This document shows, piece after piece, positions 17,938 through 27,122 of a stretch of DNA of 64,000 nt. Position 1 is the stretch's first letter; every line of letters starts with the position of its first letter. Under the pieces are notes generated by a model. The model was given only the letters and a program-made list of their open reading frames with translations. It was not told the DNA's origin and searched no databases. The stretch comes from Pseudomonadota bacterium. Its GTDB lineage: Bacteria; Pseudomonadota; Gammaproteobacteria; Steroidobacterales; Steroidobacteraceae. Location: positions 1-64,000 of the forward strand of contig JAEWAF010000025.1 in NCBI GenBank assembly GCA_023391815.1, read 5' to 3'. The translations under genes and the position numbers were made by a program.

Positions 17938-19590
17938 TCAGTCCCGCGCATGGTCGTCCAAGCCCAGCGCGTGGCGCGCGGCGAGCACGCCGAAGGTCAG
18001 AGCCGGCATGAGTGTCGCACCACCGGCCACCATGTTCGGACCGAAGCCGCAGGCTGCAGCGTTGCCGGCCGCATAGAAGCCAGGGATCGCTCGTCCATCT
18101 TTTCCAACCACCTGAGCGTGCGCCGTGGTCACCGGGCCTCCGCGGGTCCCGACGGTGCTGGCAATCACCGGCACCGCGTAGAACGGGGGGCGCTCAACGG
18201 TCCCCAAGTTCGGGTGCGGCGCTCGGGGATCACCGAAGAAACGATCGAATGCGGAATCCCCGCGCCGAAAGTCGAGATCGCAGCCCGCTCTCGCGAAGTT
18301 GTTGAACCGAGAGACGGTCGCTTCCAAACGGCGAGGATCGAGTCCGATTACTAGGGCGAGTTCGCCTAATGTTTCCGCTCGCAATAGCGATGGTCGAACG
18401 CGCTGACCTGGCAAGCGGCCGGTGAGTGGATAGCGAGCGCGAAACTGATCGTCGACGATCGCCCAAGCAGGCAAGTTCAGCGTCGTGCCCGTAACTGGAT
18501 CGCGCGTTAGCAGAGCCCGGGCGGCATTGTGGGCCGCTTCGTTAACGAATCTCTCACCCCGAGCATTTACCCAAAGGCTGTGTGGCATCGCCCGCTCGGC
18601 AATCATCAAACTCGCTGTTGGCTGGCCGTCCTGCACTACCTGCCCCTCGAATCCCGGCCAGTGCCAGTGATCCCCAAGTCGCGCAAGACGGGCACCGACG
18701 GGGACGGCTAAGCGAAGATTGTCACCCATGGCCAAAGGGGGACTGACCGGCAGAAGTGAGGAAACAGATAAGTGCGTGCTGACGAGATCGCGGTCCCATT
18801 CAAAGCCGCCGCTCGCGAGGATCACGCCGGAAGAGGCATGGAACATTAGGCGCTCGCCGCTATCCCCGACCTCCGCGACCACGCCGACCACTCGGCCTCC
18901 AGCGCCCTGCACGAGTTCCATCGCGCGAGTCTGCAGTCGGAACGTCACGCCGAGATCAAGGGCTCCCCGCAGCAAGGTGGCCACGAGCGCGCGCCCGCCA
19001 GTGAGCACGCGGCGAGGTACGCGCCAGGCGATCTTTGGCACGTTTCGGATCAGCGCCTTTCGAGGCGCGCTGGGCAGCCCACTGCCGAAGATCTCGCCGA
19101 GCGTCAGGGGCACGGGGTTCACCCCTTTGCGCACGTGGCTGACCCAAGGGCCGATTCGTCGCGCCGGGATCGGGCCGGGCTCGACATGCCGGCCCGACAC
19201 CATTCCCCCCTCTGCCTCAGGGAATGTATCGGGGTAAGGAAGATTTCGGAGGCGTAGAGGCGTCGCGGCTTCTAAGAACATGAGCGTTGTGCCTGCGTGG
19301 TCCACGAAACTTGCCGCGTGCGCCTCGTCGATGAAGCCACCGGCCATGGCACCAATGTAGGCGAGGGCTTTGTCACGGGAATCGAGGAAGACCTTGTCCT
19401 TGGCTTTCGGGTTGAGCGGAACCCAAAGCAGACCGCCGGAGACCGCCGCCGTTCCTCCAACTGCGCACGACTTTTCGAGAACGACTACGCGAGCGCCTGC
19501 ATACCCACCGGCCACTGCGGCAGCCAAGCCCGCAGCTCCCGAGCCGATGACCACAAGATCAAACGGCTCTGCAAGGGAATTACGCGACAT
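17938..19590 (-). CDS. FAD-dependent oxidoreductase, KstD/fumarate-reductase-flavoprotein type
   Basis: 550 aa from ATG 19590, which has GGAAG six bases upstream (two further in-frame starts lie just before). The N-terminus is a dinucleotide-binding fold (LVVIGSGAAGLAAAVAGGYAG) ending in an acidic residue (VVLEKS), then GGTAAVSGGLLWVP. The C-terminus has the second FAD contact block (GFYAAGNAAACGFGPNMVAGG). The layout matches FAD_binding_2 proteins such as 3-ketosteroid delta1-dehydrogenases and fumarate reductases. Without an alignment of active-site tyrosines, steroid versus other substrate is open. The NTF2-like gene downstream is a common companion of such enzymes. Confidence 0.85.
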   Translation of the reverse strand: MSRNSLAEPFDLVVIGSGAAGLAAAVAGGYAGARVVVLEKSCAVGGTAAVSGGLLWVPLNPKAKDKVFLDSRDKALAYIGAMAGGFIDEAHAASFVDHAGTTLMFLEAATPLRLRNLPYPDTFPEAEGGMVSGRHVEPGPIPARRIGPWVSHVRKGVNPVPLTLGEIFGSGLPSAPRKALIRNVPKIAWRVPRRVLTGGRALVATLLRGALDLGVTFRLQTRAMELVQGAGGRVVGVVAEVGDSGERLMFHASSGVILASGGFEWDRDLVSTHLSVSSLLPVSPPLAMGDNLRLAVPVGARLARLGDHWHWPGFEGQVVQDGQPTASLMIAERAMPHSLWVNARGERFVNEAAHNAARALLTRDPVTGTTLNLPAWAIVDDQFRARYPLTGRLPGQRVRPSLLRAETLGELALVIGLDPRRLEATVSRFNNFARAGCDLDFRRGDSAFDRFFGDPRAPHPNLGTVERPPFYAVPVIASTVGTRGGPVTTAHAQVVGKDGRAIPGFYAAGNAAACGFGPNMVAGGATLMPALTFGVLAARHALGLDDHARD

Positions 19591-20150
19591 CATCACCTTC
19601 CATTTCCGTGGGGCCTCTCATCTATGCGGCTCGGGACTAGTGAGCCCACGCTGGCGCCGAGGTCATCCCGGTCGACGCCGATGGGTGCGCCGGAATAACG
19701 AGCCCTGTATCTGGGCGGCGCCAAGTCAAACCAGGGCGCTTGATCGGCATCGAGTGCCCAGCGCCCTCAGGAAGCGCACAAGCTGCGTTTAATACATGAT
19801 GAGTGAAGCGGCCGACTACTCGCATTGGCGCACGAGAGACTGAGCGCCATAAAATGTAAGGATGCTCTGGAGTTAAGTTGCTTCTGCGTTGATCGCTTTC
19901 GTGAGATTGCTCGCGTTTGCGACTCGGGTCCGAAAGCGCTGTCAGTGTTGTGGCACCCCATGCAACGCCCCACCCCATGGTCGGGCGTTCCCCACGATTG
20001 TCACCTATCGCTTTCTATCGGTCTTACAGAAAAGCCCCCGATGAGGATTCCGGCGGGGCTATCACGAAGTTACATCTTAGCTGTGGTTGAGCCGGTCGCG
20101 GCATCGAGGTGCGCCGAGGTCACCGTTCCACCTGCGCACACCCCGACCTT
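19591..20150. other. intergenic stretch without convincing gene
   Basis: About 560 bp between the 5' end of the FAD oxidoreductase gene and the 3' end of the amidohydrolase gene. Short frames exist on both strands, but none shows a recognisable family, signal peptide or good ribosome site. It must hold the oxidoreductase promoter. I see no RNA gene or repeat. Confidence 0.5.
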
Positions 20151-21434
20151 TCATGACTTTTCGCGAATGTAAATCTCGCGACCGCTCCGGACGGCGCATC
20201 TGACGTTCGCAAATTGTTTGACATCGGCGGCAGGATCGCCGTCGAGCACCACCAGATCCGCGTCGAATCCCGCCTGCACACGGCCGTGGCGCGTCGCTTC
20301 TTTCCATCGAACTGCAGGAGCAGTCGTCAGCGAAGCGAGTATCTGCAACGGGGTGAGTCCTGCCTGCGCCATCAGGACGTACTCTTCCGTGGGGTCGACT
20401 TCGGCCATATATCCCACGTCCGTTCCGAACAGCACCTGACCGCCCGCATCCAAGAAACGCTTCAGTTGTCGGCTCGCTCCGGCAACGAGGTTCGCCCGAA
20501 CGTCCTCTGGAACCTTGGATTTACCGAGTTCGTAATTCCACAGCTTCAATGTAGGCACGAGCGAAACATGCCGGACGATCATGTCTTCGATCAACCGGTC
20601 GCTCCATTCGAGATCGGGCGAGTCGATCGTGGTGTGAACCAGGATGTCGACACCTGCCGCGACCGCGGCCCCGGCTCCCTCGGGATCGGTAGGATGGGCC
20701 ATCACCAGACCACCTCGCTTGTGTGCTTCGGTAGCAGCGGCGCGGGCAATTTCTTCCGACATGCGCTTGATCACACCGCCGCCTTGCGGTGTTGCTACAA
20801 ATAGTTTGAGTGCATCTGCGCCGCGTTCGAAGTTGCTCCGAACATGCGAAAGTGCTTCCTCGGAAGTGGCAGGCTGCGGCAGCATCCTCAACAACTCCGG
20901 CGGCAGATCGCGCAAATAGAACGGCAAACCGTTGTTGGGATAAAGCGGAATTCCCGCCGTCCGGATCGCCGGGCCCTTGATATCGCCGCTCGCGATACGC
21001 TGTCGTAAGGCAACCGTATCGAAAACGTTGGAGCCCGTATCGACGACCGCCGTATAGCCGAACCGAGTCAGCATCCGGCTCAGGGGCCGCTCGATCTCTG
21101 CCGCGGGCCGTTTGCCCGCGTCCGAAAACGCGGGATCCGTGAAATGCACATGGCTGTTCTGGAACCCGGCCGTGACGACTCCACCACTGCACGCCCGGTG
21201 AACTGGGATGTTCGCAGGCTTCGTTGCGGACGCATCCCCGACGGCTTTGATCTTGCCGTCTTCTACCAGGATCCAACCATTGTCGAGCGGCCGCACGTCC
21301 GGCCCAAGATAGATCTTGGTCCCGCTAAGCAGCCAAGCATGTGGGGTGAGCGACTGGGCGTGCGATGCCCCGCTTGCGATCGCTAGAGATAAAACCAGTA
21401 TCAGCCGGTGCATATGCTTGACTACCCTGTCCAT
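20151..21434 (-). CDS. exported amidohydrolase (imidazolonepropionase-like)
   Basis: 427 aa from ATG 21434; ATG 21413 is an alternative that would still keep the signal peptide (LILVLSLAIASGASHAQ). The metal-dependent TIM-barrel pattern is visible: HxH in FQNSHVHFTD, a later conserved His in GGLVMAHPTDP and in DILVHTTIDS, and an Asp in VLFGTDVGYMAEVD. The C-terminal GFDADLVVLDGDPAADV closes the composite beta-domain. Relatives are periplasmic or extracellular imidazolonepropionase-like hydrolases and dipeptidases of unknown substrate. It is a single gene, upstream of which lies the decayed LysR gene. Confidence 0.85.
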   Translation of the reverse strand: MDRVVKHMHRLILVLSLAIASGASHAQSLTPHAWLLSGTKIYLGPDVRPLDNGWILVEDGKIKAVGDASATKPANIPVHRACSGGVVTAGFQNSHVHFTDPAFSDAGKRPAAEIERPLSRMLTRFGYTAVVDTGSNVFDTVALRQRIASGDIKGPAIRTAGIPLYPNNGLPFYLRDLPPELLRMLPQPATSEEALSHVRSNFERGADALKLFVATPQGGGVIKRMSEEIARAAATEAHKRGGLVMAHPTDPEGAGAAVAAGVDILVHTTIDSPDLEWSDRLIEDMIVRHVSLVPTLKLWNYELGKSKVPEDVRANLVAGASRQLKRFLDAGGQVLFGTDVGYMAEVDPTEEYVLMAQAGLTPLQILASLTTAPAVRWKEATRHGRVQAGFDADLVVLDGDPAADVKQFANVRCAVRSGREIYIREKS

Positions 21435-21645
21435 GACGCAGCCGATTGTATGCTGTTCGCCCGCTGAGCGCATGCACGCGAACTGCTCGCTACATGTTGG
21501 AACCAGCGCAAGCTTATCTGGCGGAGTACCTGCAGTGTCTCGCCTCGCTATCAAACGAGACACAGGCGGCGGATTTACTTTTGCGCTCGCGATTTCTCAG
21601 GGCCCACGCGTTCACGTTCCCTTCTCCTCGCCATGGATGCACTCG

Positions 21646-22540
21646 TTATTTGTTCGATCCCGGGCCCTCGGGTAGCCGCTTGATCACATCAACAAAGCGA
21701 TCCGCCAAGGTGTTGCCAGCGCCTCGCGGGCGCAGGATGCCCAGTTCCACGAACGCCGCCTTGCCTCGAAGCGGCCGATACTGAACTCCGGTGCGCTTCA
21801 GGTTGCGTACCGACGACGGCACCAGAGCACAGCCCATACCGCATGAAACGAGGCCGACAACGGTTTGCATCTGGCGCGCATGCTGAGTGATCCGTGGCGC
21901 GAAGCCAGCGGCGCGGCAATGACTGATGATGACGTCATGTAGCCCCGGCGCGATCTCCCTGGGTGGAATGATGAAGCTTTCCTTCGCCAAAGTGCGCAGA
22001 TCGACGGCGCCATCTTTCTTCGTCGCTGCATGTCCCGACGGCGCAGCGAGCACTAGTTCTTCCCGAAGCAGATGCTCGAATTCGAGATCCGGTTCGTCCA
22101 CCGGGGCGAGGGCGATGCCGAGATCCAGTCGCCCTGCATGCATCTCGCGAATCTGCGCGTCGGTTGTGAGCTCATGCAGGCACACCTCCACGAGCGGCAT
22201 GCTCGCACGGAAAGTCTTCAACGCCGGCGGCAAGATGCCGTAGTCCGCGATCGATACGAAGCCGATCGACAACATACCGACTTCTCCGCTACCTGCTCGC
22301 AGCGCCTTGCTCTTCGCGTGCTCAAGTCGCGCCAGTGCCGCTCGTGCCTCGGCCAGGAATGCCAGCTGTTAGCGACACCCCGCGGTTACTGCGATCGAGC
22401 AGCGTCACCCCGATCTCCTCTTCCAAGCTCTTGATCTGTGTCGACAAGGGAGGTTGTGAGATATGCAGCCGCCGGGCTGCGCGCGAGAAGTTGCCCTCCT
22501 CGGCGACGGTGACGAAGTAGCGCAGCTGACGAAGTTCCAC
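21646..22540 (-). pseudogene. LysR-family regulator broken by a frameshift
   Basis: From GTG 22540 the frame gives a normal LysR helix-turn-helix (MELRQLRYFVTVAEEGNFSRAARRL, ISQPPLSTQIKSLEEEIG, LLDRSNRGVSLTA) and then drifts to a stop at 22322. The missing linker and effector-binding domain continue in another frame (AFLAEARAALARLEHAKSK ... SIGFVSIADYGILPPAL) to a stop at 21646. Comparison with the usual LTAAGEAFL sequence suggests loss of about 8 bp near 22360. The gene is divergent from ilvD and probably once regulated it or the neighbouring enzymes. Confidence 0.8.
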
Positions 22541-22576
22541 TATTCGCAGTCCCTATGGTGACCCGCTCGATATTGT

Positions 22577-22594
22577 ATTGGCGGATATACCAAT
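22577..22594. promoter_or_regulatory. inverted repeat upstream of ilvD, candidate LysR site
   Basis: ATTGG-N8-CCAAT lies between the LysR start (22540) and the ilvD start (22645), in a local AT-rich patch. It contains a T-N11-A-like core, which is typical of LysR-type binding sites. Confidence 0.4.
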
Positions 22595-22644
22595 GCCAAG
22601 CCGAGAATCTTGCCGCCGTGGTTACCGCGACTCGTCAACCGCCC

Positions 22645-24480
22645 ATGCCCGCCTATCGCTCTCGCACCAGCACTGCCGGCCGCAACATGGCCGGGGCCCG
22701 CTCCCTCTGGCGTGCCACCGGTATGAAAGATGAAGATTTCAACAAGCCGATCATTGCGGTAGCCAACTCGTTCACCCAGTTCGTGCCGGGTCACGTGCAC
22801 CTGAAGGATCTGGGCCAACTCGTCATCGAGGAGATCGAGCGCAGCGGCGGCGTCGGCAAGGAATTCAACACCATCGCAGTCGATGACGGTATCGCCCAAG
22901 GCCACGACGGCATGCTGTACAGCCTGCCCTCGCGCGACATCATTGCGGACAGCGTCGAGTACATGTGCAACGCTCACACGGCTGACGCGCTGGTTTGCAT
23001 CTCGAACTGCGACAAGATCACACCGGGCATGTTGATGGCGGCCTTGCGTCTGAACATCCCTGTGGTGTTCGTCTCGGGCGGCCCGATGGAAGCAGGCAAA
23101 ACGAGGCTCGCCGGCAAAGATGTGTCGCTCGATCTCATCGACGCCATCGTGGCCGGGGCGAATGACAAGCTCTCCGACGAAGACGTGCAGAAGATCGAAC
23201 GCTCCGCGTGCCCAACGTGTGGCTCGTGTTCCGGCATGTTCACGGCTAATTCGATGAACTGTCTGACCGAGGCGCTGGGCCTGTCGTTGCCCGGAAATGG
23301 CTCGCTCGTAGCCACACATGCAGATCGCGAGCGCCTTTTTCGCCAAGCCGGGCGTACGATCGTTTCGCTCGCGCGCCGGTACTATGACCAGAACGATGCA
23401 AGCGCGCTTCCGCGAAACATTGCCAACAAGGCTGCGTTCGAAAACGCCATGTCGCTGGATATCGCGATGGGCGGATCCACCAACACGGTGCTGCATGTTC
23501 TGGCCGCCGCGCGGGAAGGCGAAATAGACTTTCAGATGCGAGACATCGACCGCCTCTCCCGCAAGGTGCCGAACCTCTGCAAGGTGGCGCCTTCGAGCGG
23601 TTACCATCTCGAAGACGTACATCGAGCCGGCGGCGTGATGGCGATTCTCGGTGAACTGGAGCGGGCCGGACTGCTCGATACGTCTGTTTCTACCGCGCAC
23701 GCAAAGACGTTGGCCGAAGCACTGAGCCAGTGGGACATCACGCGTACGAAGGATCCGTCAGTGGTTGAGTTCTACCGGGCTGGCCCGGCGGGCATTCGCA
23801 CTCAGCAAGCGTTCTCGCAGAGCTGTCGCTATCCCGAGCTGGACACGGATCGCCGGCATGGCTGCATCCGATCGCGTGATCACGCATACAGCGCAGATGG
23901 CGGGCTTGCAATTCTCTACGGCAACCTCGCCGCGCGCGGCTGCATCGTGAAGACTGCCGGTGTCGACGAGAGCCTGCTGAAGTTCAGTGGCCCCGCAGTA
24001 GTCGTAGAGAGTCAGGATGCGGCCGTGGAGGCGATCCTCACTGGCAAGGTGAAGGCGGGCGACGTTGTCGTCATTCGCTACGAGGGTCCCCGCGGCGGCC
24101 CGGGCATGCAAGAGATGCTCTATCCCACAAGCTACCTGAAGTCGAAAGGACTCAGCAAAGCATGCGCACTGATCACGGACGGCCGCTTCTCGGGAGGCAC
24201 AGCAGGTCTTTCGATCGGCCACGTGTCACCCGAAGCCGCCGAGGGCGGCAACATCGGATTGGTCGAGAGCGGGGATCTCATCATCATCGACATTCCGAAC
24301 CGGAGTGTGAACTTCGATGTAAGCGACGAAGAGATTGCGCGGCGACGCGCAGCCCAATCCACGAACGGTTGGCAGCCTTCAACGCCGCGTAAGCGAAAAG
24401 TCACTGCAGCGCTGAAGGCATATGCAAAGCTCGCGACGAGCGCGGACAAAGGCGCCGTGCGCGATCTCGATCTGCTGTAG
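22645..24480 (+). CDS. ilvD: dihydroxy-acid dehydratase
   Basis: 611 aa from ATG 22645, which opens MPAYRSRTSTAGRNMAGARSLWRATGM, colinear with the E. coli IlvD start; the frame open from 22555 would run through the regulatory region. It converts 2,3-dihydroxy-3-methylbutanoate and -pentanoate to the 2-keto acids in valine, isoleucine, leucine and pantothenate synthesis. The iron-sulfur ligands Cys122 (SNCDKITPG) and Cys195 (CPTCGSCSGM) fall at the E. coli positions, and the C-terminal DGRFSGGT and SADKGAVRD blocks are present. It is intact, single, and close in sequence to enterobacterial IlvD, which is unusual compared with the other genes here. Confidence 0.95.
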   Translation: MPAYRSRTSTAGRNMAGARSLWRATGMKDEDFNKPIIAVANSFTQFVPGHVHLKDLGQLVIEEIERSGGVGKEFNTIAVDDGIAQGHDGMLYSLPSRDIIADSVEYMCNAHTADALVCISNCDKITPGMLMAALRLNIPVVFVSGGPMEAGKTRLAGKDVSLDLIDAIVAGANDKLSDEDVQKIERSACPTCGSCSGMFTANSMNCLTEALGLSLPGNGSLVATHADRERLFRQAGRTIVSLARRYYDQNDASALPRNIANKAAFENAMSLDIAMGGSTNTVLHVLAAAREGEIDFQMRDIDRLSRKVPNLCKVAPSSGYHLEDVHRAGGVMAILGELERAGLLDTSVSTAHAKTLAEALSQWDITRTKDPSVVEFYRAGPAGIRTQQAFSQSCRYPELDTDRRHGCIRSRDHAYSADGGLAILYGNLAARGCIVKTAGVDESLLKFSGPAVVVESQDAAVEAILTGKVKAGDVVVIRYEGPRGGPGMQEMLYPTSYLKSKGLSKACALITDGRFSGGTAGLSIGHVSPEAAEGGNIGLVESGDLIIIDIPNRSVNFDVSDEEIARRRAAQSTNGWQPSTPRKRKVTAALKAYAKLATSADKGAVRDLDLL

Positions 24481-24696
24481 GTCGCTCGGCGCTTGAGGGC
24501 AGCTTCGATCAAGCTCGACACGAAAAAAGATGCGCGTCGTACGACGAAGCGCGCATCAGACTATCTGTTGGCGGATGACCTGCGTCGTGAACGGCAAGGA
24601 ATCCTACGACGAAGTGCTATCGAACCGAAGCACCTTCAGCCCGAACTCGACTTCGAATCGCTGCTCGGGGCGTGTCACCGAAGGCGATTGCAATCC

Positions 24697-25332
24697 TCAA
24701 TCGGCAGAACGTCGAGAGGCATCGAGCGAAGATGAAGGTGGTCTGAGCACCTCTGTGGAATGCAAGGCCAAGTTTTGGAGTACGGAGTAGCCCGCCAGTG
24801 TGTACCACCCGAAAATGACAACTGTCGCGACCCGCTGAGTGAGGCCTCGGAACTCCTGAGGCTCCAGCCCCGAAACCAGCAGCCACATGTAAGTAAGATT
24901 GAACAGGGCGACTGCCATCGCCATGTTCCGAGATCTCGCCCAATCAGACCAACCGTGGGGAATCTCAGAGGCAAAAAAGGCTGGCACGAGCACCATGAAC
25001 AGCCCAAGGCCGTACAGGCCGTGCAATGGACTGCCCATCACGACGACACCGTTTGAAATCATGCTTGCGGCGAAAACCGTGGCGGCTACAGCCGTGAAAC
25101 GGAAATTTCCTCCAGACAGCAGGATCAGTCCAACACCGAACAACAGAATCGAGGTCCCCGCCGCCATCGCCGCCGCTCTTTGCACGATCGCCACCGGATG
25201 ATCGAGAAGAGCCACTTCGCTGATATGTTGCGAAATGGATGAGTAGCCAGGCAGGAAAAGCGCTATCAGTATCGGGAGGAGCATTGCTCCGAAAGGAATT
25301 ACCAGCACTTGCCTGATAAGGATTGGCTTCAA
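24697..25332 (-). CDS. DUF998 family membrane protein
   Basis: 211 aa from TTG 25332, with GGAG six bases upstream. Six hydrophobic helices span the protein. The beginning (FLPGYSSISQHISEVALLDHP) and the middle NGVVVMGSPLHGLYGLGLFMVLVPAFFA are characteristic of DUF998 integral membrane proteins, where a conserved His and Ser-rich loop follow the first helix. The role of the family is unknown. It sits downstream of the chaperone-like operon on the same strand with an 80-bp gap, so it may be read from the same transcript. Confidence 0.8.
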   Translation of the reverse strand: MKPILIRQVLVIPFGAMLLPILIALFLPGYSSISQHISEVALLDHPVAIVQRAAAMAAGTSILLFGVGLILLSGGNFRFTAVAATVFAASMISNGVVVMGSPLHGLYGLGLFMVLVPAFFASEIPHGWSDWARSRNMAMAVALFNLTYMWLLVSGLEPQEFRGLTQRVATVVIFGWYTLAGYSVLQNLALHSTEVLRPPSSSLDASRRSAD

Positions 25333-25412
25333 GACTCGCTCCGACGCGTAGGAAACGAAACACCGTTCTCAGCCCGTGAGCCCGTGAGCCGACCGCGCTA
25401 GCGAAAAATGCG

Positions 25413-27122
25413 TCAGCCTGCGGAGACGATACGACTGGAGGCTTTGATCTCGTTGCCAAGCGCCATACAAAGTGCGAGCACCGTGCCGCCGAGGAACCAG
25501 GCGGAAATGGCGAGCTCGGCACCATCCACCCACATGCGACCTAGGACGAGGCTGCCCCACATCGCGTAGTGTCGAACGCTCAGCTGCGTTTCCGACAGCG
25601 ACAGTACCGGTGTCCGCTGCAACATAACCACTACGAACGCAGCGACGGTGAACAGAGCTGACAGCGAGTCATCGCGCGTACTCAGCAACGCTGCTATCGC
25701 CAGTAACGCCGCGACAATCGATAAGGCGGCCATGAGCCTTTGACGCCACACGGCGCTGACTCCGGTGTGCCAGAGTCCGGCGAGCAACGATTCGTTGCAG
25801 ATACATGCAACCAGCAGCGCAGTCAGCACACAAGGCACGCTCAGCGGGGCCGTCATGTATAGGAACAAAAGCCACGCAGTCGCCGGAAGATTGAACAGAG
25901 CCGTATTCTCCGGTGTGCGCATCAGCTGTGCGTTGGCCGGCCGCGCAAACCATGCCCAGAGCCCGCATACGGTCGAGAGCGTGACCGCAAATATCGTGAC
26001 AACGCGACTATGCGGTAACAGCCCCGTTAGAAGCGCCAATCCCACCAGCATTGGAAACCATCCGAGTTGTATCGCCAGCGAGTTGTTTCCTCGCACGCGG
26101 CGCTGGAACAGGACGCGCCCCCAATCGATCACGAATAGCTTGCCGACCGTAACGAACAGCATCAGCGCCAGCGTGACAAGCAGCCCTTTGTAAAAGTATT
26201 CATTGCCTTGCGACAATCCCGCTATCGCAGCCACGAACAACCCGATGCCGCCGCAGGCAATCGCCGGACGCACGGAAACGCGCGGCTTGCTCAAATAATC
26301 CGTCCACCACTCCACCGCCGCCGCGTTCAGGCCGGCATCCACACCATAGTGATCGAAGTTCAGGATGGAGAGCAGCTCACGCACTTGGCGGTCCAGCTTC
26401 GTGGTCCAGATCCGCAATCGCCACCGCACGGGCGTCGGCGCGCAGGTCAGCGCCGCATAGGCGTCCGCCAGCGGAGAGCCGCCACGCCGTAGCTGTCCCT
26501 GAAATCTCAGTGCCGCAGCGGTATGCGCTGCCGCGGCAATCGCCGGCGGAACCCCGACGCGCTCGGCCTTGGCCTGCCAGCCGAAGCTGCTGTCGGCTAG
26601 CAGGAGCAGCGGACCGGAGCGCGGCATGCGCTCGATCAGCAGACTCGCCAGCGCTGTCTCGAAATCCATGCCTAGCGATACATCCTCGAGCGCGTCATGG
26701 CCCACGATGGAAGTAAACATCGCCTCCAGCTCCGCGTCCGGCGTGGCAGGATCGGACAACGCTTCGTTCAGCCTTCGATACGCTTCGCGCAACTGGGATG
26801 CAGCCACGCTCGATGGCGCGTCGCTATCGCTGCCGACCGTTGCTGGTCGAGCTGTCGAGCTGTGATCCGACCTACCGCTCGTACTCAACTCCGCCGTAAG
26901 TTGTACCGCTCCGTCGACCTCGCTTGCCACAGCCGGACCCTGCAGCAGCAGCTGCTGCTCGGCATCGCGCAACGCAGCTTCATAGGCGGCACGCAGATGC
27001 TGAAAGGCTTCCTGGTCATCCTCCGGATTTGTGATCTTCAGTTTCCGCGTATATGCGCGGCGAATTTGCTGGCGATCATCAGTGGGCTCGATGCCAAGGA
27101 CCTGCCAGTACGAGCGACTCAC
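25413..27122 (-). CDS. membrane J-like protein (DjlB/DjlC-like, HPD replaced by NPE)
   Basis: 569 aa. The first ~55 residues form a J-like domain: YWQVLGIEPTDDRQQIRRAYTRKLK, then AFQHLRAAYEAAL. Where J proteins have the Hsp70-activating HPD there is NPE (32-34). A Ser/Ala-rich linker and a helical region follow, and the C-terminal half (~300-560) has eight or more membrane helices. Its ATG overlaps the Hsp70 stop (ATGA, 4 bp), so the two are translationally coupled. By analogy with E. coli HscC with DjlB/DjlC it should be the membrane partner of that Hsp70, although the altered tripeptide makes classical ATPase stimulation doubtful. Confidence 0.75.
   Translation of the reverse strand: MSRSYWQVLGIEPTDDRQQIRRAYTRKLKITNPEDDQEAFQHLRAAYEAALRDAEQQLLLQGPAVASEVDGAVQLTAELSTSGRSDHSSTARPATVGSDSDAPSSVAASQLREAYRRLNEALSDPATPDAELEAMFTSIVGHDALEDVSLGMDFETALASLLIERMPRSGPLLLLADSSFGWQAKAERVGVPPAIAAAAHTAAALRFQGQLRRGGSPLADAYAALTCAPTPVRWRLRIWTTKLDRQVRELLSILNFDHYGVDAGLNAAAVEWWTDYLSKPRVSVRPAIACGGIGLFVAAIAGLSQGNEYFYKGLLVTLALMLFVTVGKLFVIDWGRVLFQRRVRGNNSLAIQLGWFPMLVGLALLTGLLPHSRVVTIFAVTLSTVCGLWAWFARPANAQLMRTPENTALFNLPATAWLLFLYMTAPLSVPCVLTALLVACICNESLLAGLWHTGVSAVWRQRLMAALSIVAALLAIAALLSTRDDSLSALFTVAAFVVVMLQRTPVLSLSETQLSVRHYAMWGSLVLGRMWVDGAELAISAWFLGGTVLALCMALGNEIKASSRIVSAG

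Noticed and set aside
19825..20172. 115-codon plus-strand frame in the 19.6-20.1 kb gap
   Set aside because: No ribosome site, no recognisable family, and it overlaps the end of the amidohydrolase gene.
24481..24696. Two overlapping ~80-codon plus-strand frames after ilvD
   Set aside because: They share sequence in different frames, have no motif or ribosome site, and overlap the DUF998 gene end.
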